From: Sclerodactyla briareus
Lineage: Eukaryota; Echinodermata; Holothuroidea; Dendrochirotida; Sclerodactylidae
Direction of reading: 5' to 3'
DNA length: 64,000 bases
NCBI GenBank assembly: GCA_026419785.1
Contig: JAODTK010005762.1
Location: forward strand, 62,001 to 126,000
This document shows, one piece after another, positions 12,955-26,319 of the stretch. Position 1 is the first letter of the stretch. Each line of letters begins with the position of its first letter. The translations under genes and the position numbers were made by a program. The notes under the pieces were generated by a model. It saw nothing but the letters and a program-made list of their open reading frames with translations. It was not told the DNA's origin and searched no databases.

Positions 12955-13060
12955 CGAGTCCGAGACCGAGTCCGAAGTCACGGAATCCCGAGTCCGAGCC
13001 GAGACCGAGTCCTTCAAAATCGGTCTCGAGACCGAGTCGTCGAACCGAGACCGGACTGAG
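12955..13060 (+). repeat. GAGTCC/GAGACC hexamer cluster (copy 1)
   Basis: Repeated GAGTCC and GAGACC hexamers are followed by their near reverse complement (GGTCTCGAGACC), so the cluster can partly fold back. It is the partner of the cluster at about 18170-18276. Confidence 0.8.
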
Positions 13061-16000
13061 GCGACAGAACGACGAACTCAGGTAATCGGTACTGGTGACT
13101 GGAAAACTTTTGCATTATCGGAACAGTAAGAGGCCTAGCTGCGCAGCCAAAATGTATTATAGAAACAAACTGGCGGCCGTGCGCATTCAAGTCTCCAGAG
13201 CAGTGCTAAAGTGCCGGTGCCCAAGCGAGGCTAGCTGGAGCAATATACAAATTACGTGCTTGCATGCATAGTGCAACAATACGCATATGAGATTTGTGTA
13301 CAAATAGCGATGAATCCTGTACAGGAGGGGCTCATGTGAACACTCACTGGGGAGGGGGGGGCGGGGGGGGGAGGGGCACATGCTGGATGGCACCTCGCCG
13401 CTTCCAATCGCGTTCGTCACCCGGCTCCATGAGGGCGCCTAACCGAAGAGCTACGAGGGCCGTCAGCAGGTGGCCCCTACCCACCGACCCCGTACAGGAC
13501 CAGAATTCCGGATAGACAGGATCGTTTGCCGAGAGGGGGCGCATATGCCCGAAGAAGCGTAGTTGATCACGAATCAGCAGGCCGGACCCTACACATCCCG
13601 CTCCCCGAGCACCATTGGCTTTAAAAGCACGTGTTCTTCCAGCGGTGACCATAGGAGCGACACAAGGCGAACGGGTAGTCAGGACGAGAATACACCTAGC
13701 TCGCCAGCAGTGATCTACCAAGCCTCGCTGGAATAAAGAAAGACGGAAGACACAGAGCCAAAAAACACGTCGCTTGCGTTCTTTGCACAGATAGCATGAT
13801 CGCCAAACGCACTAACCAGTGACCTCATGGACTCCACAACGCCGCCCAAGGCGTCAAAACTAACATGATGGACACTGCCAAGGTAAAGAAAAAAAGACTA
13901 GTGACTCAACCCTCCTTGAGGGGGAAACAGTCAAAGGAGTGGCGAGGGAAAAGAGAGAAGAGGGAAGAGAGACCCGCCACAGGCTCAACTGGCTAATTAT
14001 CTGGCCAATAAAAACCATGCTGGACGCCACGACCTTTTGAAGCCCAAATGGTGCGGCGCAGGATCAAGTACCCAGCGCTATAGCCCTGGCTATAGGGACG
14101 TGCTTATCTGTCCAGTAGTAGTGGTCGTGGAGAATACGTTTTAGCCATGGAGGGGGAGGGGGAATTCGCGCCCACCGGGCCAAGATCTCCACTGATGCGG
14201 GAAATAAAATCTAATGTTTTTCAAAATGCAACAATTGCCAGTCTTTAGTTCCTCGGCCAGGACCTGTGCACTTATGAAGAGCAACAAACACTTGTGTAGG
14301 CTGGAATATGTGGTCAAAGGGTCAACTATACAACAGTATATTTGAAGTAAAATCTTGGCTTTACAATGCAGTCACATGTCACTAATCAGGTCTGTGGGTG
14401 TTAATCTTGTTGTGAATGTGGCAAGGTCCAAAATTCTCATGCACCTTCTAGGGTGTGACATCAAACCGATAATCTTTCGGAAAAGGACATCCAGTAAAAA
14501 TATAAATGTATTGATCTAGAATAGAAGTTCATGTGTCTGTATTTGTCAAAGAAAGAACTGCAATTTACTGAGAAAAAAAAGTATTTGTTGATGTGATGTG
14601 GGTCATTCTGATATTGACAACAACTGTATAGGCCTGCCACCATTCAATGGTTGTCATTCCCACAGTTACTGAAAGAGTCTGAGCTTGCGATTGTTCCTAA
14701 TATGACAGCCTCTGGGGCAACACATTAAAAGTAGTGTAAGCTTGAAACCTTGTTTTAGCAATACCAAATAATCTGAGGTGAATGAGGGGACCGTATATAC
14801 AAACATTCTCCTGGGTGGCCAGTCGTGTTTCGTTGTGGTTTTATTGATAGAAACTGATCTGGGGGTGCGGGGTCTTAAGGGAGAGGGGTGCCCCTCCCCA
14901 TTGGGAAAATTTGCTGCGAAAACCTGAAACCCATCAGGACGCAAAATGGTGCTACCTAGTACGATTCTAGAATGAATTACCTATGAAAATATTCATTTTT
15001 ATGCCAACATTTTTTTCCCGAACTAACGTAAATATTTGTTAAGATAAAATGTATGTGTAAACAGGTCGAACCTAGCTTACATGCCACTGTGCACTCAAAT
15101 TCGGTTATCATATTAAGATGAATAGATTGCTGTACGCTAGATATGAGTTTATTGACAGTGAGTGTGTACAACGTGCGTTGAAACCTAAAATTCAACATAC
15201 AGATGGCTGGTACATGGAACACGACTGAGGAGATTGGCATTCCATCATGGTCCGGCAGAGCACAGAGCTGATTGATAACCGCATTTAGTAATTGTCCGAT
15301 GGGGCTGCAACTTGGCACACATATCCACCTTCATAGTTAACATCACATTCCTGCACTCCTCGGATCCGTGCGCAGCGCCGCACCCTATTTTCTTTACTTT
15401 TCTACCCGAACGTTTCTCCGCTTTCGCTCCCCGAAGAGGGGAGGGGGGGGGGGGAGGGTGAGGGGCATCGGACATTGCCGCCCCGCTGCGCCGCTCCTGT
15501 AGTGTACGTCGATTTTTTCGATGTAGTTACAGTTGGGTACGAATATATTGAATGATGATTCAATGGGACGTGGAGACGAGTTGCATTTTTGTTCCTAAAT
15601 TAACTCTTGTCTTTACTACCAGGAATTCCCGAATGCAATATCACCAACAACACTAGATTTTTGAACAATCTAACGATTCAAACATGAATTTGACACTGAA
15701 ATTTGGGGGTGAACGCAAACCCACAATGGCACTTACGTAGAATCCCATACATAATGTGGGGACAAAAGTGCCTATTTCCGCGACCTCCAATCGGTGACCC
15801 CCGACCTTGCAAATACAATGATAAGGCGACCAAAACTTAGGCATGCTGCCCACCGAATCAACAATGCACTCCAAAATGTCAAGCATCTGTGAGATCACGC
15901 CACAAGCCATGGTTCAATAGGTCCCGTTAGCCGTAGTCGGCCTTGGCCCTTATGACCGCCGAAACGTCAATGAACGTCTTCTACTAATTTAAACTTAGAG

Positions 16001-16525
16001 AAACTTCTCTCACTCGATGCCGCGAAGTTATTGGTACAGTCATCATCAGGCAGATGCACCTCTTATTTTTTTTTGGGGGGGCTTTACGGTCTATGGCTAT
16101 TAATCAATAATTGGTTTCACCTAACCGCGAGCGGAGGACCGACCTTTTTTGTCGCCCAGAGACCGAACTTCTAGATTTTCACAGTGGCCACCGGCGGGTT
16201 GTCACATCCCCACACTCCGTATTTCACGCCCCTGCGGAATGGGCGCACGTCAACAGATAGGCATGAGAAAGAAAACACCCTCCTACACGGGCACCGGTTC
16301 CTTACACTGGTATTTTACTTATATTAAAACAACATACTCATGGCCCAAAACCTGTACTCGCCAAAAAGGTAGAGGTTGTTCACTGCATTAAGGCCCCACC
16401 ATCCGATGGTAATTTGCAAGGATGCAGTTATGAGTTACAGCAAATCGCACAAGCATTAACATTTTGATTCTTGACGAAGTAACAGGAATCTATGCAGTCA
16501 TGACAGTGGTGTGATGTGGTATATG

Positions 16526-16573
16526 TTGTGTGTGTGTGTGTGTACGTGTGTGTGCGTGTGTGTATGTGTGTGC
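16526..16573 (+). repeat. GT microsatellite (copy 1)
   Basis: TG dinucleotides with occasional TACG and TGCG interruptions. It heads a downstream block containing GATAACTCGACCCCAC and an AGGTCA pair, an arrangement also seen near 41100 outside the duplication. Confidence 0.9.
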
Positions 16574-16688
16574 GTTAGTGTGACGCCCAGATTGTAACAC
16601 GATAACTCGACCCCACATGGATGGATGACGATCATACTGGTATGTGTTCCCCATGATGTAGTACATGAAACCTCTTGTTTTGGGGTTC

Positions 16689-16701
16689 AGGTCAGAGGTC
16701 A
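16689..16701 (+). promoter_or_regulatory. AGGTCA direct repeat, 1-base spacer (DR1-like)
   Basis: AGGTCAGAGGTCA is a perfect pair of nuclear-receptor half-sites spaced by one base, the arrangement known for RXR heterodimers, HNF4 and COUP-TF. It lies in a dispersed repeat, not next to a known gene. In the second copy, near 21767, the right half has changed. Binding is inference. Confidence 0.45.
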
Positions 16702-18169
16702 TCTTGAGTCACTAGACGATCAAAAGTCTGAAAACGTTACAAACTATCCGATAAGTCGAGAATGGTTGCGTCAATCGATTTGAAAATTGGTGTTATGTAG
16801 CTTTCTATGAAGGAGTAGTAGTAGTACGTAAATTGGGGATCCTACCGCAATCACCCGACCCAAAATCGGTCACACAGGTAATATTAAATAAACTTAGTGT
16901 CACCAAGGTCTCTCTCGCACTATACTTATGGGGGCCTAAGGTTAAAATCCAGAAGCACTCGTGGTGTATTGGAAAGCGGAGAGAGGGATACCGTTGTTAA
17001 ATGATGACTAAAGATTATATGAACCTGGACTGACGCATCTAAGCGGAGCGCCACCATCGATGGCGCTGAAGCGCACACGGCAAATTCCAGATTTCCACCC
17101 TCCAGATCGACGGAAACGGCATGCGCTCAATAGCATCCATCTCATGTGTGATTTGAAGTAACACAAACAAAAAGGTGTCATTGTGCATACCATAAGAGGA
17201 TTTACCGAGTATCACACATGTATTTTGGTTATACTTTTCTTCTACTCTGCTTTGTTGGCGTGGGCTCCAGGGGTCTACTGAACAGGTCTGAGTCTGATTC
17301 GGGTTCGAAGGGAAATAGCTACGGCGTACGGGACCACATACTCCAATTTGGGATCAGGTAATTTGTACCGAATTTTTAACAAGTCAAGCCCTTTTAAACT
17401 ACACTAACCGCGCGCGAAAAAAAAAATGGCATGTTTTCCCAGCATGTTATCGAAAAAGTCTGCAAATATCATTTTTTTCGCACTTTGCTTTTTTCCTTCC
17501 CCAATTTTCCTCACGAATTTTCGCCCGAATTTTTCATCTCAGAAGATTAGGGGGGGGGGGGGTACGTCTGCCCCCACGGCCCTTCTGAAATTAATCGCGT
17601 GCACAAAATGATCGAAGCTTTACATCGCATATTAAGCCTGCAACGCCTGGAAAAAAACGCGCCATTGCGCGCGAACACCTTGAAAAATTATTCACTTTTG
17701 CATATTCGATTTAAAATTCGAGAACTCGGTAATGAAAGCTGGGTACTCCTTCCACTTTCCACTTCGCGTGCCCCTCTATCGGCTCCAGATCTTCACCTGG
17801 GTCCGCCCTGGATTAGGGCGTAAATAATTTCCAACGCATTATTGTTTTGTTAACAAAATAAAATTGCATCATTGTTTAGGTGAACAAAATCGGGCATGTG
17901 CCTATTATTTTTTATTACGGGTCCGGAAAAGTGAATATGATTTCCCCCCTACTTCCCCCAACTTTGAAAGTGGGGGGGGGAGTGTCCCTCCCTTCCCCAC
18001 CTGTTTGACGCCCCTGTGCAACAGTAGTTCATCAAGTTTTTGATCACCAATGTATAGAATTTGCATTATCCTTTCTCATATTTTTTCCAGCTTCTTTCGC
18101 CAAGGATTTTTGAGCGGCAAATCATTTACTCAACTCGGAACGAGTCCCGTGTCCCACAGCCGCCTAGTC

Positions 18170-18276
18170 CGAGACCGAGTCCGAGTCACTCTGATCCCGA
18201 GTCCGAGTCCGAGACCTGAGCTTTCAAAACTCGTCTCGAGACCGGTCTCGAAACCGAGACCGGACTCGAGTCGCGA
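18170..18276 (+). repeat. GAGTCC/GAGACC hexamer cluster (copy 2)
   Basis: Counterpart of the cluster near 12955-13060. Hexamer number and spacing differ between the copies, as expected of a simple repeat. Confidence 0.8.
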
Positions 18277-21200
18277 CGAACAGACGAACTTCAGTTAATC
18301 GGGTACTGGTGACTGGAAACTTTGCATTCTCCGACAGTAAAGATGCCTAGCTGCGCACCAAAATGTATCGAAACAAACTGGCGCGGCCCATGCAGTATCC
18401 AAGCAGTGCTAAAGTGCCGGCTTGCCAAGCGAAGCTAGCTGCATATACCACTTACAGTGCTGCATGCAATAGTGCACACATACGCATATGTAGCTTTTGT
18501 GTACAAGCAGTGAATCCTGTACCGGAAGGGCTCATGTGAACACTCACTGGGGAGGGGGGGGGGGCACATTGCTTTGAATGGCACCTATCGCCTTCCACCC
18601 GCCGTTTCCAGTCAACCAGGCTTCCATGAGGTTCGCTCACCAAGAGCTAAGGAGGCCGTCCTAGCAGGTGGCCCCTACCCACCGGGTCCCGTACAGACAG
18701 AAATTCGTAGGACAGTATCTTTGCCAGAGGGCGTCATATGCCCGAAGAAGCTCAGTTGTCGCTCACGAATCAGGCAGCCGACCCTCACCATCTCCCGCCT
18801 CCCCGAGCACCCTGGCTTTAAAAGCACTGTCTTTCCAGCGGTGACCAAGGATCGACAAGGAGGTAGTCACGAGAGAACCACCTACGTCCTCACACAGTGA
18901 TCGTCCAGCCTCGCTGGAATAAAGCAAGACTGAAGCACCACAGGCCCAACAACACGTAGCTTGGTTTCTTTTCTGCCACAGATAGCATGATCGCCAAACG
19001 CCACTACCCGCAGTGACCTCATATCCACCAAGCCAGCTCAAGGCGTCAACTAACCTTGAATGACCTGCAGGTAAATAAAAGACCTCATGGACCTCAACCC
19101 TCTCTTGAGGAACGTCAACGAGTGGTGCGAGAAAGAGACGCACCCGCTCAACTGGCTAATTATCTGGCAAAAAAACCTGGCCTGGACGCCACGACTTTGA
19201 AAGCCAAATGTTCGCCAGGATCACGTACCCTGCGCTAGTATGCCCTGGCTTTGGGCTGCTTCTGTCCCAGCTAGTAGTACGCGTCAGTGGAAATACTTTT
19301 TTAGCCATGGAGGGGGGGGGGGACTTCGGCGCCCCACACCGGGCCAAGCTTCTCCACTGATGCTGGAATAAATCTACTGTTTTCAAATGCAATGCCCATG
19401 TCTTTTATTCCCCTACGGCCAGTACCTGTGCACTTATGAAGAGTCGCCACACTTGTGTAGGCTGGGAATAATGTGGTCACAGTGGTCACTATACAACATA
19501 TATTTGAAGTAAATCTTGTCTTTACAATGTCAGTCAACATCTCACATCATCCAGGGCTGTGTTTAATTGTTGTTGATGTGGCACGTCCCAAAATTCTCAT
19601 GCACCTTCTATGGGTGTGATCAAACCGATCCTCTTTCTGAAAAGTGTTCACTCCCAGTAAAAATATAACTGTATTGATTCTAGATAGAAGTTCATATGAC
19701 TGATCTTTTGTCACAGAAGAACTGCAGATACTGAAGCAAAACATTATTTGTTGATGTATGTGGGTCATTTCTGATTAGGACCAACACTTTATACGGCCTC
19801 ACATCATATTTTATTGTCATTCCCCACAGTTACTCTGCCAGAAGATCTAGAGCTTTGCGATTGTTCCTAATATGCAGGCTCATGGGGCAACACATTATCA
19901 CATTATGTAAACTTGAAACCTTGTTCTTAGCAATACCAAATTATCTGAGGGTGAATGCAGGGGCGTCATATACAAACATCTCCTGGGTGCCAGTCCTTTT
20001 TCGTTATTGGTTTTTTTGATAGATGATCTGGGGAGGGGTCCTAACTAATAAACTAACAAAGGGGATGGGGGGCCCCCCTCCCCATTGGGAATTTTTGCGA
20101 ACCTGAAACCCCTCAGACGCAAAATGGTTGCCTATCCTAGTAACGATATCTAGAATGAATTACCTTTGAAAATATTCATTTTTCTGGCCACAACATTTTT
20201 TTCCCCGACTACGTAACTATGCTGTTTAAGATAATGTGTGTAAAAAAACGGTCTGTAACCTAGCGACATGCACCGGTGCAAACTCATATTTGGGTCTCAT
20301 ATTAAGATGACTAGATTGCTGTACGCTAAGATATTGAGTTTATTACCGTGATTTTTCAAAGTGCTTGAACCTAAATTCCATATAGGTTGGTACGTGGAAG
20401 ATTGAGGAGAATTGGCATTCACGTCATGGTCTTGCATAGCCAGAGCTGATACCGATATTTAATAATTGCCGATGGGGCTGGAACTTTGCACACTGGTCCC
20501 GATCTAGTTAACTCAATTTCCTGCCTCTCGCGTGCGCAGCGCACCTATCTTTTTCTTACTTTTTCCCCCGACGTTTCCTCCGCTTTGCTCCCCGACGCGG
20601 GGAGGGGTCGGGGGAGGGGGGTGCACTGCATGCTCCCGCTGACGCCGTCCTGTATTGTAACGTCGATTTTTCGAATGTGTTTACAGGTGGGTATAGAATA
20701 TCTTGATTATGATTCAATGTGAGGTGGAAGACGAGTTTCATCATTTTTTCTAATTAACCTTTCTTTAACTACCAGGACTTCCAAGAATGGCACATCACAA
20801 CAAACACTTAGATTTTTGGAACAATCTAACGATTCAAACTGCAGTTGGACGTGCAAATTAGGGGAACACCAACCCAATGCACTCACGTTATATCCACATA
20901 CATAATGTGGGACAAAGCTGTCCTATTTACGTAAACGGCCGACCCCCTATCGTGTACCCCCGATCAAACAATGATAAGGCGAACCACCTTAGGCATTCTG
21001 CCCACCGATCAACATTGCATCCAATCATGTCCAGCTGTGAGATCACGCTCACAAGCCAGGGTCAAAGGTCCCGTAGTCGTCCTTGGCCCATGACCGAACG
21101 TAGAACGTCTTCACTAATTTTAGCTTAGAGAAAACTTCTCTCACTCGATGTCCGAAGTATTGGTACAGTCTCAATCAGGCAGATGCAACCTCTTCATGTA

Positions 21201-21589
21201 GGTCATGGCTATAAATCAAATTAAATTTTTCACCTAACTCGAGCGGAGTCCGACTTTTTGTCGCCCAGAAGACCACTTCTGATTTTCATCAACAGGGGGT
21301 GTCACACCCCCACACGCCCTGTATCACGCCCCTGCGTGATGGCTCAGGTACCAGCTTAGAGTCATGAGAAAACAAGTAACACTGTGCACCGTTTCCCTAC
21401 ACGGGTAAATCAACATACTCAATGACAAACCCCTGTTAAATGACAAAAGGTAATGGTGTCATACTGCATTAAGTGACTGGTAAATTTATGAGTCACGTAT
21501 TACTGGTTACAATACGCAAAATCTCACAACATAACATTTTTGAATTCCTTGACGAAGTCACAGGAAATCCTGAGTGCATCCTGTGCATG

Positions 21590-21593
21590 TGTG

Positions 21594-21625
<32 letters not shown>

Positions 21626-21655
21626 ACGTGTGTGTGCGTGGGTGTATTGTGTGCG
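21590..21655 (+). repeat. GT microsatellite (copy 2)
   Basis: TG-rich tract with TATATG, TACG and TGCG interruptions, counterpart of the tract near 16526-16573. A valine and cysteine-rich frame across it is an artefact of the dinucleotide repeat. Confidence 0.9.
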
Positions 21656-22625
21656 TATGTACGTCCCAGCTGTAACACGAAACTCGCCCCCACCCTGGAT
21701 GGATGACGCTCATACTTGGTATGTGTGGTTCCCCATGATGATTACATGAAATCCTCTTTGTTTGGGGTCAGGTCAGAGGTTCTCTGAGGTCACTAGACGG
21801 TCAAAGTCTGAAAACGTTTACAACACGATAAGTTCCGGACCATGTTTGGGTCTGATCGATTGAACTTTGTGTGTAGCTTTCTTATTGAAGAGTTAGTATG
21901 TAAAATGGGGATCCTACCGCAATCACACCCAATCGCAACGTATCTCTAAATTAACTTAGTTTCACCCCAAGGTCCTCTTCTCTGAATCTACTTATGGGGC
22001 CTCAGGTCTAATCCATAAAGCACTCGTGTGTATTCAACGGAGAGAGGGAACCTTGGTTTTTGGGTGTTTTGTTGTTTTTTTTTTTTTCTGGGTTTTTTTT
22101 TTCACATGCTGACTAAAGATTATATGACCATCACTTCTAATAAAATTCATACCGTGCACGAAAGTTTATGATCAATGAGTGCTTCTGTGTAGTTGTCATG
22201 TGTTATATATTTTTAGTGACGATAATTTCACACCCTTTGCCTTCTTCTTTGCATTATGAGAATCATTCAAAACTACGTATCGAATACATTTTGGTCTTAG
22301 ACCGATCTACTCAATCAATATTGGAGTACCTTCACGCTCATCTTTCATTTTCCCGACAACCTTTATTAATTTCGCTGAACAGTGATGTTTTGGGGTTAGT
22401 GGCTAGTGTAATTACATATTACAATCATTTCGCCATATCAGTTTTTTTATCCCAGTATATATCTGTAGTTTTAATTCTAAAGTAAACTATCTTATCTGAA
22501 CTATATAATATATTCATTGTCATTGTATTTTTGTTTCAGTTGTGGAGTCAAAATCATACATCAACACTGCTAAGATCCAAAATAGCCATGCCTACAGTTA
22601 TGGGTTTATCCAATTAGTTTTTGTT

Positions 22626-24800
22626 TTATGCCTGTGCCACAGCACCTAGAGCCATCGTAAATATTTTATGACCGGCATACGTTGGTTTGCCTAGCTTTAG
22701 CTTGCGCATTGTAGATTCTTCATGCGATTTAACCAACTCCACATCAGTCCTATTTCTAACATTTCCATAGTTTTTTCCCAACACAGCATTGTTCATGAGT
22801 CTGAACATGTCGTTCTCGAAGGCACTCTTAGCTCCTTTGCGAAGTCGTAGGTTTAAATCTTGTATGACTTCATACAAGGAGATTGGTGAAATTCAAGTAT
22901 CCTATGGAGTTTTTCAACTTTGAGCCCACGGCTTAGGTATAATTGCAAGTTTCTATAATGCCAGTAAATTTTTCTTTGTTCATTAGATTAGGAGTTAATT
23001 TTTCAATATGTGGAGCATGGTGATTCACCCAACATTGTGTTAATAATCTGAGAACCACTCCTTTTAGGAATCAAATTTTCTGGAGCCAAAGGATACTCAT
23101 TATGTGATTTATGCAACTCATTTTGGATAATCCAAATCAACTTCTAATAAATACCCAACATCAGAATCTGGTTCGTGTTTAATATTTTTATTCAATTTGT
23201 TTCGGTCACAGCAGTCCATTTGATATTGTTGACTGGTAAGTATTCACTCCTAGCCAACCATAAAGATTATTCGCATCTAGATATGAATAAATAAATGGTA
23301 GGTCATCAGGATTATATTCGGGTATGTATTTTATTATCAGCTTCTGGAATACTCTTACTAACCATTGAAATACCGCCTCTAATACTTTCTCTCAACAAGT
23401 GTTGGTCGAGATCAGTGAGTAACTTTAATTACTATTTCAGGAATGTTGAATAGAGCATCCCACCTAAAACCGGGGAGAGTATAGTAATGAGCGGGATCCA
23501 GCTGTGAGTTTCTATAGATTTATTTCTAAAATTCTCTCAAAAACATCCGCCAATAACAACACATGTTTTCAAGTATAGATCGTGATATTCACCCAAGTTT
23601 TGACATTCAAAAGTATCCACACATTTGGGGCAGGTTCACTACTCATCATCAGCGATGGTTGGTATCATTCAACGAACTGTAAAAAGTTCTTTGGTGGAAG
23701 GTATTTTTCCTCAAATCTTTCCAATATTATGACCTCACATGGATATTACACCCTTTCTAGTTACCAAGTCAAATTTATATCTGAGACCATCTTCCTCGTT
23801 ATTCTCAAGACATTTTTATCGGTATTCTAAACAAAATTATCTAATTGAGATTGAGGAATGAAGGGGTCTACTAAATCTTAATTGCCCCAATGTTGAAAGA
23901 CAAATATTTTTCCATATTTGTTTGGATAAAACCTAGTGTGGATTACCACTTGAAGTATTAACAGCTTGCATGATAATTAAGAGCCATAACCCTGAGATTG
24001 TGAAAATGAAGGGAATGACAGTTTTATCGGTTGTATTTTATTTTAGCTGCCATAATCGTGAGCTGCGCCTTTATATTCTCCCGTGATGTGACAATGGTCT
24101 TTTACTACTTCCCCCATATTAAAAAATCTTTTTACAGATATGACAATGGTGTGGTTGCACGTTCCGGTCTCACTTTTCATCAGATGTAATAACAATAGGT
24201 TCTGGTTTTCCAAATACTATATTATATTTTAGTAGATTTTCGAGGGATTTTAGGGAAAAATGTTCAGCAGCATTGGGTCCTAGGTATACCTTTGCTTACC
24301 AACTTTCCATCACATCTTACAATGATGTAAACAAAACTAGGAAAACATCATTTGTGTGTGGGAGTATTCTGGGATTGATTTATAGGGATTATCAGCCACA
24401 CCCCGATAATCTCGGTTAGATTAAATTCAAAATCAGCATAAGTGACATATGGAACCTTCAGCCGTCTAGCTGATTTTTAAATTTAATCATGGTTCCACGC
24501 ACCCATATTTTTTCTTCAGAGTCTTTAAGTTTATTTCGCGCCATTTCTCAGGCATAAAATTTTTGATGCTCTGTCTCCAACTTTCCATTACAAGTCTCCT
24601 TGTAGCCCATCAAGAAGATCTCCTTATAAAAATGTGTGGTTTTGTAGGAATTTCGACAAGGATAACATTTGCTCCTGTGTTTGATTTGAGCGTTCAATAA
24701 ACGACTGAGACTTTTTATCCATGTATATGTATTTTATTTCTTGTCAATGGAGATTTGAATTAAATACCAATCATATTGTACTCGGATGATGAGAATTATT
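22626..24800 (-). pseudogene. type-B DNA polymerase remnant of the Polinton (fossil)
   Basis: The minus strand between 22626 and 22877 reads through residues typical of the palm region of protein-primed family B polymerases: a stretch like AFENDMFRLMNNAVLGKNYG followed by NVRNR. This is the conserved block that marks Polinton, adintovirus and related polymerases. Weaker matching text continues on the same strand to about 24800, so the gene ran right to left. It is broken in many places. The match in the conserved block is strong and specific to this polymerase class. Whether it came from a Polinton or a related virus-like element cannot be settled by this block alone. Confidence 0.75.
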
Positions 24801-25509
24801 TGCCTATGGCACACTACACCACCTTCCCAAACCAAATACATTAATAGACAAATGTTTTGTTTTTTTTCTTTTTTTTCTTCCACTTTTGGTATTTGTGAAA
24901 TAGAAGTTGGAGCGAGCCAGTTAACATCATCATCTATTGGAAACTGCTGAGTCTATATAGTCTTACTACTGAAATAGAGCACTCTGAAAGGCCTCCTTAA
25001 ACAGTCATCAGCGTTATTTTCACAGTAATAATGCTTTTATTATTTTTCAATGTTGGAGGGGTAAAACAATGTAAGACCCCACCTTAATGGTTGAGATTAC
25101 CATGTTCGAGTCAAAATTTAGGACTCTTTCGACTATAAACCCGAACCTTGATTGTCCATTTTCATCATTTCGAGTATTTCAGATCCTGCTGTTGTGTAAA
25201 TTTAGATCCAATTTCACCCTGTTTGAATCACTTTTTGGACAGTTCGAAAATTCCACCTCAAAAAAACATCCAAATAGTTTCTCTGGTTTTATCTTTTTTT
25301 AATTTTATTGTCAAAAATTTGTTGAAACTTGAAACTTCTAAGTTACATATTTTCAATCAGTTCGTTTTACGTAGCTTTTATGCTGTTCAAAAACATTTTT
25401 GGATATTTACTCTTAGTGGAGGGTGGTTTGGCACATCCAGTACCCAAGTATCAAACCACCCACCCAAGTGGTCCGACTTTTATCCACATAGAGTCTTGTC
25501 GTGTCAAAC

Positions 25510-25745
25510 CTTATAATGGCTTTGAGGTAATCTTTTTAATGAATCCTCTTCCAGATGGGTCTCTGTTAAAGCAATATTATTATGTTAAAAATAGATTCAG
25601 ATCTGCAGTTCCATTTATGGAAACTGCTTCCGATTTGTTTTAATGTGGCCAACTATGGGCTTTAGGTAATCTTTTTTAATGAATCCTCTCTTCCAGAAGG
25701 TGTCTCTGGTAAAGCAATATTATTGTGTTAAAAATATGATTTCAA
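25510..25745 (+). repeat. tandem duplication of ~140 bp
   Basis: A block beginning near GGCTTT with AGGTAATCTTTTTAATGAAT and ending in GCAATATTATT and GTTAAAAATA occurs at about 25517-25605 and again at about 25655-25745. The second copy has several small changes. It lies inside the AT-rich fossil region. Confidence 0.8.
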
Positions 25746-26319
25746 ATTTAAAAACTTTCAATCTGTTAAATGCGTACAATTTATAGATTAAGTCATCTTA
25801 TTATATACTTCATTTGTTTAACCATTTTTTATACTTTTTACAGTGATAAAAAATTTACTCCCTATTTTTTTCCAAAGTTCTTCATACTTTTTTGTATTGT
25901 TTTTTAGATTTTTCTCGTGATAAGAAACATTTATGCATTGCATATTACGCCCACATTTGTTAATAATGAGATTTCACTTTTTGTATAAAACGCCACATTT
26001 TTACACGGGCCGGGGGGGGGGGGGGGGCTCTTTCAGCACACTGAATGGCTCGTATGTGTTCTGTGCAGTGCTACAACTGCGCGTTTCGAGGACATTTTTT
26101 AATCCACGAGGTCCCACTACTTAAATTCCAAGGGAACATGTATTTGTAACACCATTGTAATCTCTAGGTTTATGCAGGTGGCATAAATCTGCATAATCGC
26201 CTCGTACTGGTGTCCTCGGTTTTGAATCCTCTTACAGATGAAATGCATTATTAATATATTTCATTATTTAAAACCATTTTTTCGTATAAAATAATAGGAG
26301 GTTGAGTTCAAAATTGGTA

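Larger units (their letters stand above)
11830..17024 (+). repeat. 5.2-kb direct tandem duplication, copy 1
   Basis: The segment begins near TAAGCGGAGCG and ends near TGACTAAAGATTATATGA. It reappears in the same order and orientation in the next 5.1 kb. Shared landmarks in order are a G run beside CGAATTTTCGCCCGAATTT, a GAGTCC/GAGACC cluster, a G-rich block near 13350, an AATAAA at 14203-14208 after CGGGCCAAG, a G/C-rich block near 15430, and a GT microsatellite near 16530. The copies differ mostly by small gains and losses of bases. No coding region was recognised: frames of up to about 125 codons are not preserved between copies, which argues against selection on protein. The AATAAA could be a polyadenylation signal of an unidentified transcript, but that is only a possibility. 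Confidence 0.9.
17040..22134 (+). repeat. 5.2-kb direct tandem duplication, copy 2
   Basis: This is the second copy of the segment starting near 11830, with the same landmarks in the same order (GAGTCC cluster, AATAAA at 19367-19372, GT microsatellite near 21600). Near its end it carries a T-rich block (about 22053-22104) that copy 1 lacks. Copy 2 directly follows copy 1, with only about 15 bases of non-shared sequence between them. Differences are dominated by one-base gaps spread evenly. This suggests either an old duplication, two divergent haplotypes placed in tandem by assembly, or read error. Confidence 0.9.

Noticed and set aside
13187-13721. Gene in the 5.2-kb duplication (125-codon minus-strand frame, AATAAA downstream)
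   Set aside because: The frame is not preserved in the second copy, runs through a G/C block, and the AATAAA lies on the plus strand and so cannot serve it.
16490-21749. His/Thr-rich and Val/Cys-rich frames at both GT tracts
   Set aside because: Products of the GT dinucleotide repeat on the two strands.
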